Origin: Magnetococcales bacterium
GTDB taxonomy: Bacteria; Pseudomonadota; Magnetococcia; Magnetococcales; JADFYX01
Reading direction: 5' to 3'
DNA: 64,000 bases
NCBI GenBank assembly: GCA_002753565.1
Contig: PEAM01000002.1
Location: 1 to 64,000 of the forward strand
Position numbers and translations under genes: made by a program. Below, piece after piece: positions 44,234 to 54,045 of this stretch; positions within the stretch are counted from its first letter, which is position 1, and every line of letters starts with the position of its first letter. The notes beneath the pieces were generated by a model, which had not been told where the DNA came from, ran no database searches, and saw only the letters and a program-made list of their open reading frames with translations.

Positions 44234-45448
44234 TTACAGGCTTTTGGGTACAGGAAGGGGCTTTTCAATTTTTAAAGCCGTAATTACCCATAACATCACA
44301 AAATAGCCGAAGTAGATTGCTGTTCCCGTACGACCCAGAATAATGAGAGGTAACGCCCCGCCAAAAGTCGTCGCATCTGCCGGATTGTAACCAACCCAAC
44401 CCAACATGATGCTGTTGACGACAAAAATCCAGAAGAGAGATTTGCTCATGGGACGATAACGGAACGAACGAACCGGAGAACGATCCAGGAACGGTAGGAT
44501 GAAGAGAATACAGATGGCACCGATCATGGCGATCACACCCGCCAGCTTACTGAACGCCCCCAAAAAGTCGATGGAACGCAAAATGGCATAGAAAGGCAGG
44601 AAATACCATTCAGGCACAATATGTGCCGGTGTCTGCATGGGGTTGGCCGGAATGTAGTTGTCTGGCTCCAGAAAAGCGTTGGGTGCAAAAAAGACAAACC
44701 AGCAGTAGATAATCAGTAGGACACCAATTCCGTAGAGATCCTTAATGGTAAAATAGGGGTGGAACGGGAGGGTATCTTTGGCCTCATCAACAATATCAAT
44801 ACCATCCGGGTTGTTAGAGTGAACAGCATGCAAAGCCCACATATGCACGATAACCAAAGCAAAAATGACCAATGGCAGCAAGAAGTGGAGGACAAAGAAG
44901 CGGTTTAAGGTAGCATCACCAACCGAAAAGCCACCCCAGATCCAGATGACCAAATCTTCACCAATGAGAGGAATGGCCGTCATCAGGTTGGTGATAACCG
45001 CAGCACCCCAGTAGGACATTTGACCCCAAGGAAGTACATAACCCAAAAAGCCGGTGCCCATCATCATCAGGAAGATGATGATGCCAATCCACCAGAGAAT
45101 CTCCCGCGGCGCTCGGTAGGAGCCGTAATACATGCCCCGAAGGATATGGACATAAATGACAATGAAAAAGAAAGTGGCTCCGTTGGCGTGTAGATAACGC
45201 AGCAACCAACCATAGTTAACGTCACGCATGATATGCTCGACAATATCGAAGGCCGTATCGGCATCCGGCTTGTAGTGCATGGCCAAAAAGAGGCCGGTGA
45301 CAATCATGACAATCAGAATAAACAGTGCCAGGGAACCGAAGTTCCACCAGTAGTTCAAGTTTTTCGGGGTCGGATACTCCGTAGCCTGACTTTTGATCAT
45401 GTCAGAGACCGGGATTCGGGCATCGACCCATTCCATTAATTTAGACAC
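44234..45448 (-). CDS. petB: Cytochrome b of the bc1 complex
   Basis: This 404-residue membrane protein carries two b haems and both quinone sites. It has about eight helices, with four histidine haem ligands in helices B and D, the conserved [39 protein letters not shown], and the Qo-site [15 protein letters not shown]. The length is that of full-length bacterial cytochrome b (not split b6/subunit IV). It lies 14 bp before petC and 54 bp after petA. Confidence 0.96.
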   Translation of the reverse strand: MSKLMEWVDARIPVSDMIKSQATEYPTPKNLNYWWNFGSLALFILIVMIVTGLFLAMHYKPDADTAFDIVEHIMRDVNYGWLLRYLHANGATFFFIVIYVHILRGMYYGSYRAPREILWWIGIIIFLMMMGTGFLGYVLPWGQMSYWGAAVITNLMTAIPLIGEDLVIWIWGGFSVGDATLNRFFVLHFLLPLVIFALVIVHMWALHAVHSNNPDGIDIVDEAKDTLPFHPYFTIKDLYGIGVLLIIYCWFVFFAPNAFLEPDNYIPANPMQTPAHIVPEWYFLPFYAILRSIDFLGAFSKLAGVIAMIGAICILFILPFLDRSPVRSFRYRPMSKSLFWIFVVNSIMLGWVGYNPADATTFGGALPLIILGRTGTAIYFGYFVMLWVITALKIEKPLPVPKSL

Positions 45449-45502
45449 GTTCTCTCCTCCTGCTCATTAAACACATAAAAAGTTTGAGCGGTTGTTGGTC
45501 GA

Positions 45503-46027
45503 TTATACCGGCTTGCCGATGATTACAGTGCTGTCATCTTTGAAGACATAAAAGGGCACTTCCAAATTTCTCGGTGCCGGTCCCTGGCGAATACGACCAG
45601 AGGTGTCATAGTGGGAGCCGTGACAGGGGCAGAGGAAACCACCAAAATCTCCCGTTCCAATCGGTTGGGGAACACAGCCCAAATGGGTACACAGAGCCAA
45701 AAGAACCAGATATTCAGGATTTTTCACCCGATCCTTGTCAACAGCCGGGTCGGGCAGGCTGGCTGAATCGGCTTGCCGAGCCATCTCAATCTGCTCTTTG
45801 TTACGGTGTAAAATAAAAACCGGCTTCCCCTGCCAGGGAACGGTGATCATCTGCCCCTCGGCAATGGCGCTGACATCCACTTCTGTGGTGGCCTGGGCCA
45901 GGACATCCGCCGTCGGACTCCAAGATCGTACAAACGGCCAGCAGGCTGCTGCCGTACCAGCGGCGCCAACCGCTCCAGTTGCCAGGATGAGAAAGTCCCG
46001 GCGGTTCTCTTCTGCCTCAATAACCAT
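45503..46027 (-). CDS. petA: Rieske iron-sulfur subunit of the bc1 complex
   Basis: The 174-residue Rieske protein carries a 2Fe-2S cluster that moves electrons from quinol to cytochrome c1. It has an N-terminal twin-arginine-type signal anchor (NRRDFLILATGAVGAAG) and the two cluster loops CTHLGCVP and CPCHGSHYD, with the four ligands and two disulfide cysteines. It opens the petABC operon. Confidence 0.97.
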   Translation of the reverse strand: MVIEAEENRRDFLILATGAVGAAGTAAACWPFVRSWSPTADVLAQATTEVDVSAIAEGQMITVPWQGKPVFILHRNKEQIEMARQADSASLPDPAVDKDRVKNPEYLVLLALCTHLGCVPQPIGTGDFGGFLCPCHGSHYDTSGRIRQGPAPRNLEVPFYVFKDDSTVIIGKPV

Positions 46028-46446
46028 AAAGTCTCTTAACCTCCAGTGAGGTAGCGGGGAAAGCTACAAATGAAAACATTCAAACCGAACGAACCGCACC
46101 CCAAAATAGAGGGTCTGGACCGTCCAAAAATCGTTCAATGAAGGCCGGTTTTTTGAACCAACCCGTAAAATCCTTATCAGAACACGCTAATATTTCAAAC
46201 TTTCCGGGGCTACGTCAACCCATTTTAACCAGAAATGAAGAAAAAGAGACCTGATCTCGACATATGGGCGGTAACGAAAGCTGGAAGAGGGACGTTTGGA
46301 CCAAAAAAACCGTCAGCAGTAGAAGCGAGATGGTAAGGCACCTTTTCACCCAGGCGGATAACCGAGTACCCTGAAAAATTTCAGACCCACCACTGCTGTA
46401 CCCAGGTGCATTGATTCGGTGAGCGACCGAGATTAGGAGAGTAAGC
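46028..46446. other. 419-bp gap between petA and trmL, no gene recognised
   Basis: This divergent gap must hold the promoters of petABC and trmL. A minus-strand open frame crosses into trmL and a 33-codon plus frame begins at 46235, but neither has a ribosome site or a familiar product. No repeat or terminator was recognised. Confidence 0.6.
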
Positions 46447-46911
46447 GTGTTTGATGTCATACTATACCAACCGGAAATTCCCCCCAACACCGGCACCATT
46501 ATTCGGCTCTGTGCCGCCACCGGCACACAACTGCATTTGATCGGCCCCTTGGGGTTTCGACTCGATGCTCCAGCGGTCAAGCGGGCTGGGATGGACTACC
46601 GGGAGTTGGCGGATGTCAAACGGTGGTCGGATTGGTCAGCCTATCGTAAAGCCAACGACAGGGAAGCTCGGACTTTTGCCCTCTCCACCAAGGGAAAACA
46701 GGCCCATTGGCAGCCGGATTTTATTCCGGGTGACCGTTTTTTGTTTGGATCGGAGGGGAGCGGATTGCCTGAATCGGTGTTGGAAAAACAGGCGGATCGG
46801 ATCATTCGTATTCCCATGTCCCCCAAAGCCCGAAGTCTCAACCTGGCGGTCAGCGTCAGCATCGTACTATATGAGGCGCTGCGCCAGGTTGAGTTCAGAG
46901 GGTTAAGCTAA
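46447..46911 (+). CDS. trmL: tRNA (cytidine(34)-2'-O)-methyltransferase TrmL
   Basis: TrmL methylates the ribose at the wobble base of leucine tRNAs. The 154-residue SPOUT protein shows IPPNTGTIIRLCAAT, HLIGPLGFRL, LFGSEGSGLP and the C-terminal MSPKARSLNLAVSVSIVLYEALRQ knot. The start is GTG, supported by a good AGGAGA element and by family length. It converges with the DsbA-like gene, with just 15 bp between stops. Confidence 0.95.
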   Translation: MFDVILYQPEIPPNTGTIIRLCAATGTQLHLIGPLGFRLDAPAVKRAGMDYRELADVKRWSDWSAYRKANDREARTFALSTKGKQAHWQPDFIPGDRFLFGSEGSGLPESVLEKQADRIIRIPMSPKARSLNLAVSVSIVLYEALRQVEFRGLS

Positions 46912-46926
46912 ACCCAAAAACAGTCG

Positions 46927-47895
46927 CTATTGGGCCAGCTCGCTTTCGATCACCTCGGCAAAATCGGCAAAAGGGACCGCGCCGACCAATTTGATACCGT
47001 TGATAAAAAAGGTCGGCGTACCGGTAATGCCCAGCCCTTTTCCATCGGCCAGATCGTCGGCAATGCGTTGGGCATATTTGCCACTGTCCAGACAGCTGTT
47101 AAACTGGCTCATGTTGAGTTTAAGCTCTTTAGCCAGCTTTTTGAAGGCGGCAATCTCCAGCTTGGCGTCGTCGGCAAACAGAGCGTGGTGGAAGGGCCAG
47201 AAGGCATTTTGATCATCGGCACACTGAGCCGCCTCCGAGGCTTTTGGGGCTTTTTTATGGAAAGGCAAGGGGTAGTGGCGGAAGACAAAGCGCACCTTGT
47301 CGCCATAGTTTTTCTCCACTTTGTTGATGGCCTCTTGGGCCCGACGGCAGTAGGGACACTCAAAGTCGGAAAATTCTATGATGGTGATCGGTGCATCTGC
47401 CTTGCCCTTGGATGGTGTCAGGGGGCCGGGAACGGTATAACGGGGTGGGGTCATCATAAAATCCACCTCATATTTCTCGGTCAAACTCTGCAGGTAGGCG
47501 GCCTGAAGATTCTGTTTGATCTTATCTTGGAGATACTCTCGCACCTTCTCTTCCAGCCCCTCCCCTTTGGGCAGTCTGGCCCGATTGGCTTCGATGAACT
47601 CCTGAACATCCCGATCGGAAAGGGCTGGGAGTTTTCCATCGACCATCTTCTCCAGCACCTGATCAACCGCCACCCCATTGGCTTTGGCTTCCAGCTCCAG
47701 AAGATGTTCAATCACCAGCTCCTGCATTTTCTCTTCCCGCAACTCATAGAGTTTTTGGGCCAGGTCCTTATCCACCTCCGAGAGGTCCAACACCCATTTA
47801 CCCACCCGTGCCACCGGTTCTGCCTGGGCCATGGTGGTTAGAGGGGGTGCTGTGAGTGCCAACAGGGAGAGCAGTGCGACAAGTGGTCGAATCAT
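46927..47895 (-). CDS. DsbA-like thioredoxin-fold protein with a SurA-like N-terminal region
   Basis: The 322-residue exported protein (signal peptide about 1-25) has a helical N-terminal half resembling SurA N-terminal chaperone segments (ELREEKMQELVIEHLLELEAKANG), then a DsbA-type oxidoreductase domain with active site CPYC (FSDFECPYCRRAQ), a helical insertion and the cis-proline loop TGTPTFFING. Such proteins form or isomerise disulfides in the periplasm. It overlaps the upstream COQ10-like gene (TAATG). Its substrate is unknown. Confidence 0.87.
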   Translation of the reverse strand: MIRPLVALLSLLALTAPPLTTMAQAEPVARVGKWVLDLSEVDKDLAQKLYELREEKMQELVIEHLLELEAKANGVAVDQVLEKMVDGKLPALSDRDVQEFIEANRARLPKGEGLEEKVREYLQDKIKQNLQAAYLQSLTEKYEVDFMMTPPRYTVPGPLTPSKGKADAPITIIEFSDFECPYCRRAQEAINKVEKNYGDKVRFVFRHYPLPFHKKAPKASEAAQCADDQNAFWPFHHALFADDAKLEIAAFKKLAKELKLNMSQFNSCLDSGKYAQRIADDLADGKGLGITGTPTFFINGIKLVGAVPFADFAEVIESELAQ

Positions 47896-48371
47896 TATTT
47901 TTGTCCATTCATAGTGTTTAAGGGTGAATCGGATGATCCGTTTGGATAGATATCATCAGCGCGTGCCCGAAAGGCATCGACCATCCGTTTGGATGCCTCA
48001 CCGAAAACGGCTCCCAAGGCCATTTCGACCAGACGGCTTTTAAAACGAAAATCGATAAAAAAATCGATGGTGCATCCTCCATCCGGATTGTCGGTGAAGC
48101 ACCATTCACTCTGCAGATGCTTAAAGGGACCGGAGATATTGGCAATGGTAATTTTTTTGCCGGGGATGATGGTATCCAAGGTTTTGAAGGTCTCTCGCAT
48201 CCCTTTAAAGGAAAAGGTCATCTCGGACATGAACTGACTCTCGGTCTCCTCATATTTGCGGGCTTTGGCCAACCAGGGGATAAACTCCGGATAGCGATCC
48301 ATATCGACGACCAGATCATACATCTGCTGTGCGGTATAGGGAACCTTGGTTGAAGAGGTACGTTTTCCCAT
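47895..48371 (-). CDS. RatA/COQ10-like START-domain protein, second copy
   Basis: The 158-residue protein fits the family of polyketide cyclase/COQ10-like lipid-binding proteins (coenzyme Q-binding COQ10 or RatA toxin): YDLVVDMDRYPEFIPW at the start, MTFSFKGMRETFKTLD, and DFFIDFRFKSRLVEMALGAVFGE near the C-terminus. Proteobacterial COQ10-like proteins bind quinone; RatA blocks ribosome association. It lies 27 bp after a paralogue, both ahead of the DsbA-like gene. No RatB gene accompanies it, which fits COQ10 better. Confidence 0.85.
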   Translation of the reverse strand: MGKRTSSTKVPYTAQQMYDLVVDMDRYPEFIPWLAKARKYEETESQFMSEMTFSFKGMRETFKTLDTIIPGKKITIANISGPFKHLQSEWCFTDNPDGGCTIDFFIDFRFKSRLVEMALGAVFGEASKRMVDAFRARADDIYPNGSSDSPLNTMNGQK

Positions 48372-48398
48372 TTTGACGGTAGCTCCTTGGGGCCGTTA

Positions 48399-48833
48399 TC
48401 AGCCATGATACAGGGCGACAGCCCGTTTTCTGAAGGCGCTGATCATCTGTTTGGAAACCTGGGTAAAGACCGGCCCCATGATCATCTCCTTCACTCTGTT
48501 TGAAAAACGAAAATCGATATAAAACTCCACCTTGGTACGATCCTCACCAAGGGGGTGGAAATGCCAGGTACTGACCAGATATTGAAAGGGGCCTGATTTG
48601 AGGTTGATTTCAACTTTTTTATTTTTTTCGACCACATCCAAGGTTTGAAATTTTTCCCGTATCCCCTTGAAGGAGATGGTCAACTCCGCCATAAACTGGG
48701 TCTCTTCCTGATCCCACACCCGTGTGCGGCTGCACCAGGGCAAAAATTTCGGATAGCTCTCCACATCCACCACCAAGTCGTAGATCTTATCTGTTGAGAA
48801 CGGCAGAATTTCAGAAACTCGAATTTTTGGCAT
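48399..48833 (-). CDS. RatA/COQ10-like START-domain protein, first copy
   Basis: The 144-residue protein has the same landmarks as its downstream neighbour: YDLVVDVESYPKFLPWC, ELTISFKGIREKFQTLD, FYIDFRFSNRVKEMIMGPVF. The two differ at many positions, so the duplication is old. Binding of ubiquinone in the bc1 chain is the more likely role, but RatA cannot be excluded. It is the first gene of the three-gene unit ending with the DsbA-like gene. Confidence 0.87.
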   Translation of the reverse strand: MPKIRVSEILPFSTDKIYDLVVDVESYPKFLPWCSRTRVWDQEETQFMAELTISFKGIREKFQTLDVVEKNKKVEINLKSGPFQYLVSTWHFHPLGEDRTKVEFYIDFRFSNRVKEMIMGPVFTQVSKQMISAFRKRAVALYHG

Positions 48834-49035
48834 GAGAAGATTTAGTATTTCCGGCCCATAGGAGGTTAAGTTCCAATCAAGATTCTCTGTCTAACCTTAT
48901 ATAACCATATGGCAATGAGAGCAAATGGTCTATGATTCTTGATTATGTTCAACCGGCTTGGGCGTCTCACCCTAAAAGTTGATCTGGCGCGCGTGCCTGC
49001 TGTTTTTGGTTAACCCGACGAATAATAATGGAATC

Positions 49036-52000
49036 ATGACTATTGTAAACCGACAGAAAAAAAAGAGTCCCCCCAAATCTGGCGCCCTGTTGGCCAATCT
49101 GCGCGAGACGGCTGTGGCGTCGGTATCCATCGACCCCCTCCATGAACCGCTGCGGGAGGTGGTGGCCAACTATGCCGGAATTTTAAAAAATCTCGATCGT
49201 CTTCTTCGGGAGTTGAACCACCCCTTTCGCAACTGGAAACTGATTTTGCCAGAGCTGCGTGGGTTTGTTTTGAAAAACTGTTCCCGTTTTGCCCGCAGTA
49301 AGAGTGGGGCGGACTGTTTTCTGCTTTTTAGCGGGTTTTTTCTCAAAGCCCTGCAAGAGGTGCGAACCGAGGCAGATGTCAGGGTGGTATTGGAGGGGTT
49401 GACCGCTTATATGGAAAAGCAGGCTCTGCTACTCAAAGGGGGTGAGTTTCCCCTGTATGGTTCGGCATTTGATGCTATTTTTGAGATACTGTGCAGACTG
49501 GATGAACCCAAACTTCTGCTCCTCTCCCAGACCCATCACCCTCTCAAGCGAACGGTGGCGCACATTCTCACCAAAACCCAGAAGACAAACACCCCTTTTC
49601 CCCTATCGGCTCAAATCGTTCAAACGTTGGCCATCCGCTCTCTTCAGGCCACCTATCACTACTGGTTAAACCAGTCCGACCCGGAGTGGTATACGGTATT
49701 GGGTACGGCACCGTGTGATCAGATCGGTCATCGAGCGCTGCAACAGGCTCTGGCCGAACTTGAAGAGGTGAGCCGTCAACCGGCCAGTGTGGAAACCATC
49801 CAAAATCTCACCACCATGCCCTCTTTTTTGGATATTATTCGAGACTATCGGCAGGCCGCCGACCAACTGGGCCAGATGCAGGAGAAGGGGCCGATTAGTT
49901 CCGAGCGACTTACCGAGGGGCGTCGATTAAGGTTTTTGTTTCATATCATGGAGATCGACGGTCTCTCCTTGATCCATGAAGAGACCCTTCGTGAGATTAA
50001 CCGCAGTCTGGTCCGGCTGATCCGTCTCAAGCAGAAATTTAACGAGATCCATGAAGCCTTCGATACCGCCTTTAGCTTTTTGAAGGCCAACGTGGTCACC
50101 TATCCCCATACCGCCCTTCAGTGTATCGAGGTGTTGGGTGTGGAGGTTTTCCGTCACGATAACAGCCGGCTGGTAGAGTCTTTTTTGGAGCAGGCGGTGC
50201 GGTTTGGTTTTCAGTTTAGTTCGGTAACCGGGGTGGGTAACGATTGGCAACCCATCTGCAACCCGGCCCATCTCTACAACATTCGGGTCTGGCTGAGTCT
50301 TATCACCAAAAATCCGCCCTGGAGCCCCTTTCTCTTTTCGGCTCTCATTATCAACCTCAAGCTGACCGGAGCGCTGATTCGGGATACCGATCTTTTTCAA
50401 AAGGAGATCTCCCACCTGCTCAACAGTGGCATCAAGCCGGTCTATAACCTCACCAAGCAGTTTTGCCGTCAGCTTCCGGTCTATTATAACGAGATCGGCG
50501 CAGAGGGGGAGCTGCGCAATGTCTCCACAGAGCTGGACGAGATCAGCCGTCGGGAGGATCGACTGATCCATTTTTTACGTAAACAGTGCCATGTAGAGAG
50601 CACCAACCGTATTGTGGATCTCTCTTTTAATATCCTGAAATTTTGGCAGACGGGGGATAAAACCGTGCTGACCGGACTGGTTTCGGATGTTGTCCTGGCA
50701 GAGATTACCCCTGGTGGCCCTTATTATGACCATGTTCATCAGATTGTTGAGGGTCTCTATCAGGATATCGAACTGGAATTTGACCCGGTGGGACAGCCTC
50801 TGGATCGGGTGGAGGAGAAAATTAAGGGGTTTACCGATCAGCCAGAGTCAGAGGGCAGACGGGTCTTGCTGTTGATCCGGCTCTGCCATCTGTTGGAGTT
50901 GAAATACAATCTGGGTTTCCGAGGCATCCGACTCCCCCTGCGACAGGCGGTGGAGGATGGTATTCCCGGTATGGATGCCCTGTTGAAAATTCTTGAGAGT
51001 GGTGCCGTTGGTTATGATCGGCTGGTGGGGCTTCTGGATGCCTTGGAGAGCCTCAAAGAGACCATTCTCAGTGATGAGGTTTTTGTGGCTCGGGAGGAGA
51101 TCTATCAAAAACGGCATATTGCCGTGGATATCCCTTCGGTCTATGGCTGCTATCAGGAGCGAAAATTTGATGCCCTGTCGTTAAGTTTTCGTCTGGAAAA
51201 CCTGGCCAATGTCGATCTGGAGGGGTTGGTGGGCAGGATTCCTGAGGATTTTATCACCCGTGCCGCCTTTTTCCGGGTGTTCAAATATTTGAAAATCTTT
51301 CTGCGTGCCCTGAATGTCGATGGGGTAACCTCTCGCAAGCTGAGCCACATGCAGGATGTTCTGGAGCGATTTTTAGAGCTTAACCACTTCTCCTACCACC
51401 AATATCTGGATATCTTCCGCAGCTTTTCCGAAGGGGTGAAGGATATCATCCTCACCTATTACACCACCCACCATCGGGATAACCTGGCCATTATCGTTCC
51501 CATGATACCCCGAGAGGCTCTGTTTCCCAAATATGCGGCCTTGAAGGATGAGGACGATGTGATCACCGTCGAGCGGATTGGCGAATCCTTTTTGCGGGAT
51601 CTGATTGCCGAAACGTTTGGCTTGCAGGCGTTTGATCGGTTTATTGGCCGGGTTTTACAAATTCTGGCCCGTCAGGAGGAGCTGCTCTCCCCGGCTCGGC
51701 TGGATCAGCTCATGACCTATGACCCTGCCAAGCTGTTCTGCTCTCTTTATGAGCCGGACAGCAGAGTTCGCAATCTGATTCATCTGGGCAACAAGGGGTT
51801 TAATCTGGTCGAGTTGGTCAACCAGGGGCTGCCGGTTCCGGCGGGGGTGGTTTTGACCACCGAATTTTTCCGCTGTCGGGATGTGGTTCGAGAGTATACT
51901 CCGGCCACACGGGATTTTATGACCCGACTGCGGGACCAGCTTACCCAAATTGAAACCCGCACCGGGATGACCTTTGGTTCTGCTGATCGTCCCCTCCTCC

Positions 52001-53262
52001 TCTCGGTACGCAGTGGGGCGTTGATCTCCATGCCGGGGATGATGCAGACCATCCATAATGTCGGCTTGAATGAGGAGATTGTCCAGGGTTTGGTGCAGGA
52101 GTCGGGCAACGCTTTTTTTGCTTGGGATAACTACCGGCGTTTTATCCAATCCTGGTGCATGACGTTCGAGATGGACCGGGGTGTTTTTACCAAACTGATG
52201 CACAGTGCCAAACGGCGCTATGGTATCAAGAAAAAACGGGATCTCAATGCCGAGCAGATGGAGGAGCTAGCCAGAGAGTATCGGCAGATTGCCGAAGAGA
52301 ACAACATTCCCATTCCAGACAACCCCTGGCAACAGCTTATTGCGGCTATTAACCAGGTTGTCGAGTCGTGGGAGTCTAAAAAGGCCAAGGAGTATCGGGG
52401 TATCATGGATATTTCCGATGATTGGGGTACGGCGGTGGTGCTGCAGCGGATGGTCTATGGCAACCTGCACAACCAGGCCGGTTCTGGGGTTCTCTTTACC
52501 GCCCACCCCCACCGCAAGTTGGATCGGGTTCTGTTATGGGGAGACTATACTTCGGGAAACCAGGGGGAGGACATTGTTGGTGGTCTGGTCTCTACCAACC
52601 CCATCTCTCTGGAGCAGTGTGAATATGATGGCCGGGACCCCCAAACCAGTTTGGAGTACTGTTTTCCCAGAATCTATAACAAGCTGTTTGCCGAATCCCT
52701 CCATCTGGTCAATGTCTGCAACTGGAACCCCCAGGAGATCGAATTTACCTTTGACGGACCGGGGGAAGATAACCTTTTTTTCCTGCAAAGTCGGGATATG
52801 GTCACTACCAAAAATCGACAATCCATTTTTCATAGCTTTATCGACACCCCAGAGCTGCGTGCCTCTCGTTTGGTTCAGGGAATTGGCGTGAGTGGAGGGG
52901 CCTTGTGTGGTCGGGCTGTTTTTAATCTGGAACAGGTAGAACAGCTACGCCAGGAGGATCATTCTATCCCATTAATCTTAATCCGTTATGATACGGTACC
53001 CGATGATATCCGCGAAATTTCCCTTGCGGATGGTCTGCTTACTGCTCGAGGTGGTCAAACCTCCCATGCGGCCATCGTGGCGGCAAGATTGGATAAAACC
53101 TGTGTGGTGGGGTGTGAAGACTTGATTATTCAAGAGGCGGTGGGACTGTGTGAGGTTAACGGCATGACCATTCGCTGTGGTGACGCTATCAGTATTGATG
53201 GCAACCGAGGGGTCATGTTTAAAGGGTGGCACACCATCGAAACCAGCTTGATTGGCCGTTAG
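49036..53262 (+). CDS. Large PPDK-like protein: unknown N-terminal region, ATP-grasp and phosphohistidine swivel, no PEP barrel
   Basis: The product (1408 residues from the second ATG) has about 900 residues of mainly helical sequence with no family that I recognise. A pyruvate phosphate dikinase-type ATP-grasp domain follows (about 912-1265: NKGFNLVELVNQGLPVPAG, SVRSGALISMPGMMQ, WGTAVVLQRMVYGN, SGVLFTAHPH, GNQGEDIVGG), then the swivel domain with phospho-acceptor H1344 in ARGGQTSHAAIVAAR. The protein ends there, without the C-terminal PEP/pyruvate barrel, so PPDK activity as such is unlikely; an unknown acceptor is phosphorylated, as in rifampin or glucan dikinases. It is monocistronic. Confidence 0.8.
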   Translation: MTIVNRQKKKSPPKSGALLANLRETAVASVSIDPLHEPLREVVANYAGILKNLDRLLRELNHPFRNWKLILPELRGFVLKNCSRFARSKSGADCFLLFSGFFLKALQEVRTEADVRVVLEGLTAYMEKQALLLKGGEFPLYGSAFDAIFEILCRLDEPKLLLLSQTHHPLKRTVAHILTKTQKTNTPFPLSAQIVQTLAIRSLQATYHYWLNQSDPEWYTVLGTAPCDQIGHRALQQALAELEEVSRQPASVETIQNLTTMPSFLDIIRDYRQAADQLGQMQEKGPISSERLTEGRRLRFLFHIMEIDGLSLIHEETLREINRSLVRLIRLKQKFNEIHEAFDTAFSFLKANVVTYPHTALQCIEVLGVEVFRHDNSRLVESFLEQAVRFGFQFSSVTGVGNDWQPICNPAHLYNIRVWLSLITKNPPWSPFLFSALIINLKLTGALIRDTDLFQKEISHLLNSGIKPVYNLTKQFCRQLPVYYNEIGAEGELRNVSTELDEISRREDRLIHFLRKQCHVESTNRIVDLSFNILKFWQTGDKTVLTGLVSDVVLAEITPGGPYYDHVHQIVEGLYQDIELEFDPVGQPLDRVEEKIKGFTDQPESEGRRVLLLIRLCHLLELKYNLGFRGIRLPLRQAVEDGIPGMDALLKILESGAVGYDRLVGLLDALESLKETILSDEVFVAREEIYQKRHIAVDIPSVYGCYQERKFDALSLSFRLENLANVDLEGLVGRIPEDFITRAAFFRVFKYLKIFLRALNVDGVTSRKLSHMQDVLERFLELNHFSYHQYLDIFRSFSEGVKDIILTYYTTHHRDNLAIIVPMIPREALFPKYAALKDEDDVITVERIGESFLRDLIAETFGLQAFDRFIGRVLQILARQEELLSPARLDQLMTYDPAKLFCSLYEPDSRVRNLIHLGNKGFNLVELVNQGLPVPAGVVLTTEFFRCRDVVREYTPATRDFMTRLRDQLTQIETRTGMTFGSADRPLLLSVRSGALISMPGMMQTIHNVGLNEEIVQGLVQESGNAFFAWDNYRRFIQSWCMTFEMDRGVFTKLMHSAKRRYGIKKKRDLNAEQMEELAREYRQIAEENNIPIPDNPWQQLIAAINQVVESWESKKAKEYRGIMDISDDWGTAVVLQRMVYGNLHNQAGSGVLFTAHPHRKLDRVLLWGDYTSGNQGEDIVGGLVSTNPISLEQCEYDGRDPQTSLEYCFPRIYNKLFAESLHLVNVCNWNPQEIEFTFDGPGEDNLFFLQSRDMVTTKNRQSIFHSFIDTPELRASRLVQGIGVSGGALCGRAVFNLEQVEQLRQEDHSIPLILIRYDTVPDDIREISLADGLLTARGGQTSHAAIVAARLDKTCVVGCEDLIIQEAVGLCEVNGMTIRCGDAISIDGNRGVMFKGWHTIETSLIGR

Positions 53263-53275
53263 GGTCTGCTCGTAA

Positions 53276-53455
53276 GATTCCAAACCAAAAGGGTAAAAAA
53301 CAGGTGCGGATGGGTCTGGGAAGGCATGGATGCCTTCCCAGCGGGTTTGGGCAGCGCCCAAGGTCCTAAGCCTTTGACTTTGCTTTTTTTTAATTATAAA
53401 AGCGTGGGAGTTTGGGGGCCTGCAAGGCCTCCCAAAGTGTTGAGTTTGCCTTAAA
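53276..53455 (+). repeat. Dispersed intergenic repeat, copy D (single arm)
   Basis: The unit runs GATTCCAAACCAAA, GCGGATGGGTCTGGGAAGG..CCTTCCCAGCGGGTTTGGGCAGCGCCCAAGG, TAAGCCTTTGACTTTGC, an A/T stretch, then AAAAGCGTGGGAGTTTGGGGGCCTGCAAGGCCTCCC and ends GTTTGCCTTAAAC. It is the clearest example of a single full arm, about 180 bp. It differs from the other copies in lying between genes of the same direction (PPDK-like and PPC genes). Confidence 0.88.
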
Positions 53456-53510
53456 CTGTTGTCCAAATCACGGTTTTAATTGATTATAACTTCAAAAAAG
53501 GAACGATGCC

Positions 53511-53942
53511 ATGATGTATCCTGTTAAACCGGTACGGACTCTTATGGGTCGTCTGGACCATGATGCTGACCTGCTGGAGGCTCTGACCCATATTTGTCGG
53601 GAGGAGAGGATTCAACTGGGTAGAATCGAGGCGCTGGGGGCCGTTAAAAAGGCCGCTTTGGGCTATTATGACCAGGAGAAAAAACTCTATCGCTCTTTTG
53701 AGATCGACCGACAGCTGGAGATTCTCAATCTGGTGGGTAACATCTCCCTGAAGGAGGGCGAGCCCTTTGTTCACGCTCATGTCACCTTGGGGGATGATGA
53801 GGGTCGCTCCTATGGTGGACATCTTATTGCCGGTACCCCCATTTTTGCCTGTGAAGCCATCATCCAGGTGTATGAGGGGCCGGCACTACGGCGAGAAGTG
53901 GAGCCGGTAACCGGCCTCCCTTTATGGGTCACGTTAAATTGA
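53511..53942 (+). CDS. PPC domain (DUF296) protein
   Basis: The 143-residue protein is a stand-alone PPC/DUF296 domain. It shows the metal-binding-like pattern FVHAHVTLGDDEG with a later GGHLIAGTP, and the early segment LMGRLDHDADLLEALTHIC. In plants PPC domains occur with AT-hook proteins; the bacterial singles form trimers of unknown role and may bind a small metal or metabolite. The start has AAGGAAC upstream. It is followed by mnmG with a 103-bp gap. Confidence 0.87.
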   Translation: MMYPVKPVRTLMGRLDHDADLLEALTHICREERIQLGRIEALGAVKKAALGYYDQEKKLYRSFEIDRQLEILNLVGNISLKEGEPFVHAHVTLGDDEGRSYGGHLIAGTPIFACEAIIQVYEGPALRREVEPVTGLPLWVTLN

Positions 53943-54045
53943 TGAGAGAATGGAGTTGAAAAGGATCTGAAAAACAAGATTATACCTGCTTTCTGATCCC
54001 ATACTGTCAACCGATTTTTCAATTTTTTCACTATAAAGAAACGCT

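Noticed and set aside
46215-46580. Minus-strand frame of 121 codons between petA and trmL
   Set aside because: It overlaps the trmL start on the opposite strand, lacks a ribosome site and resembles no family.
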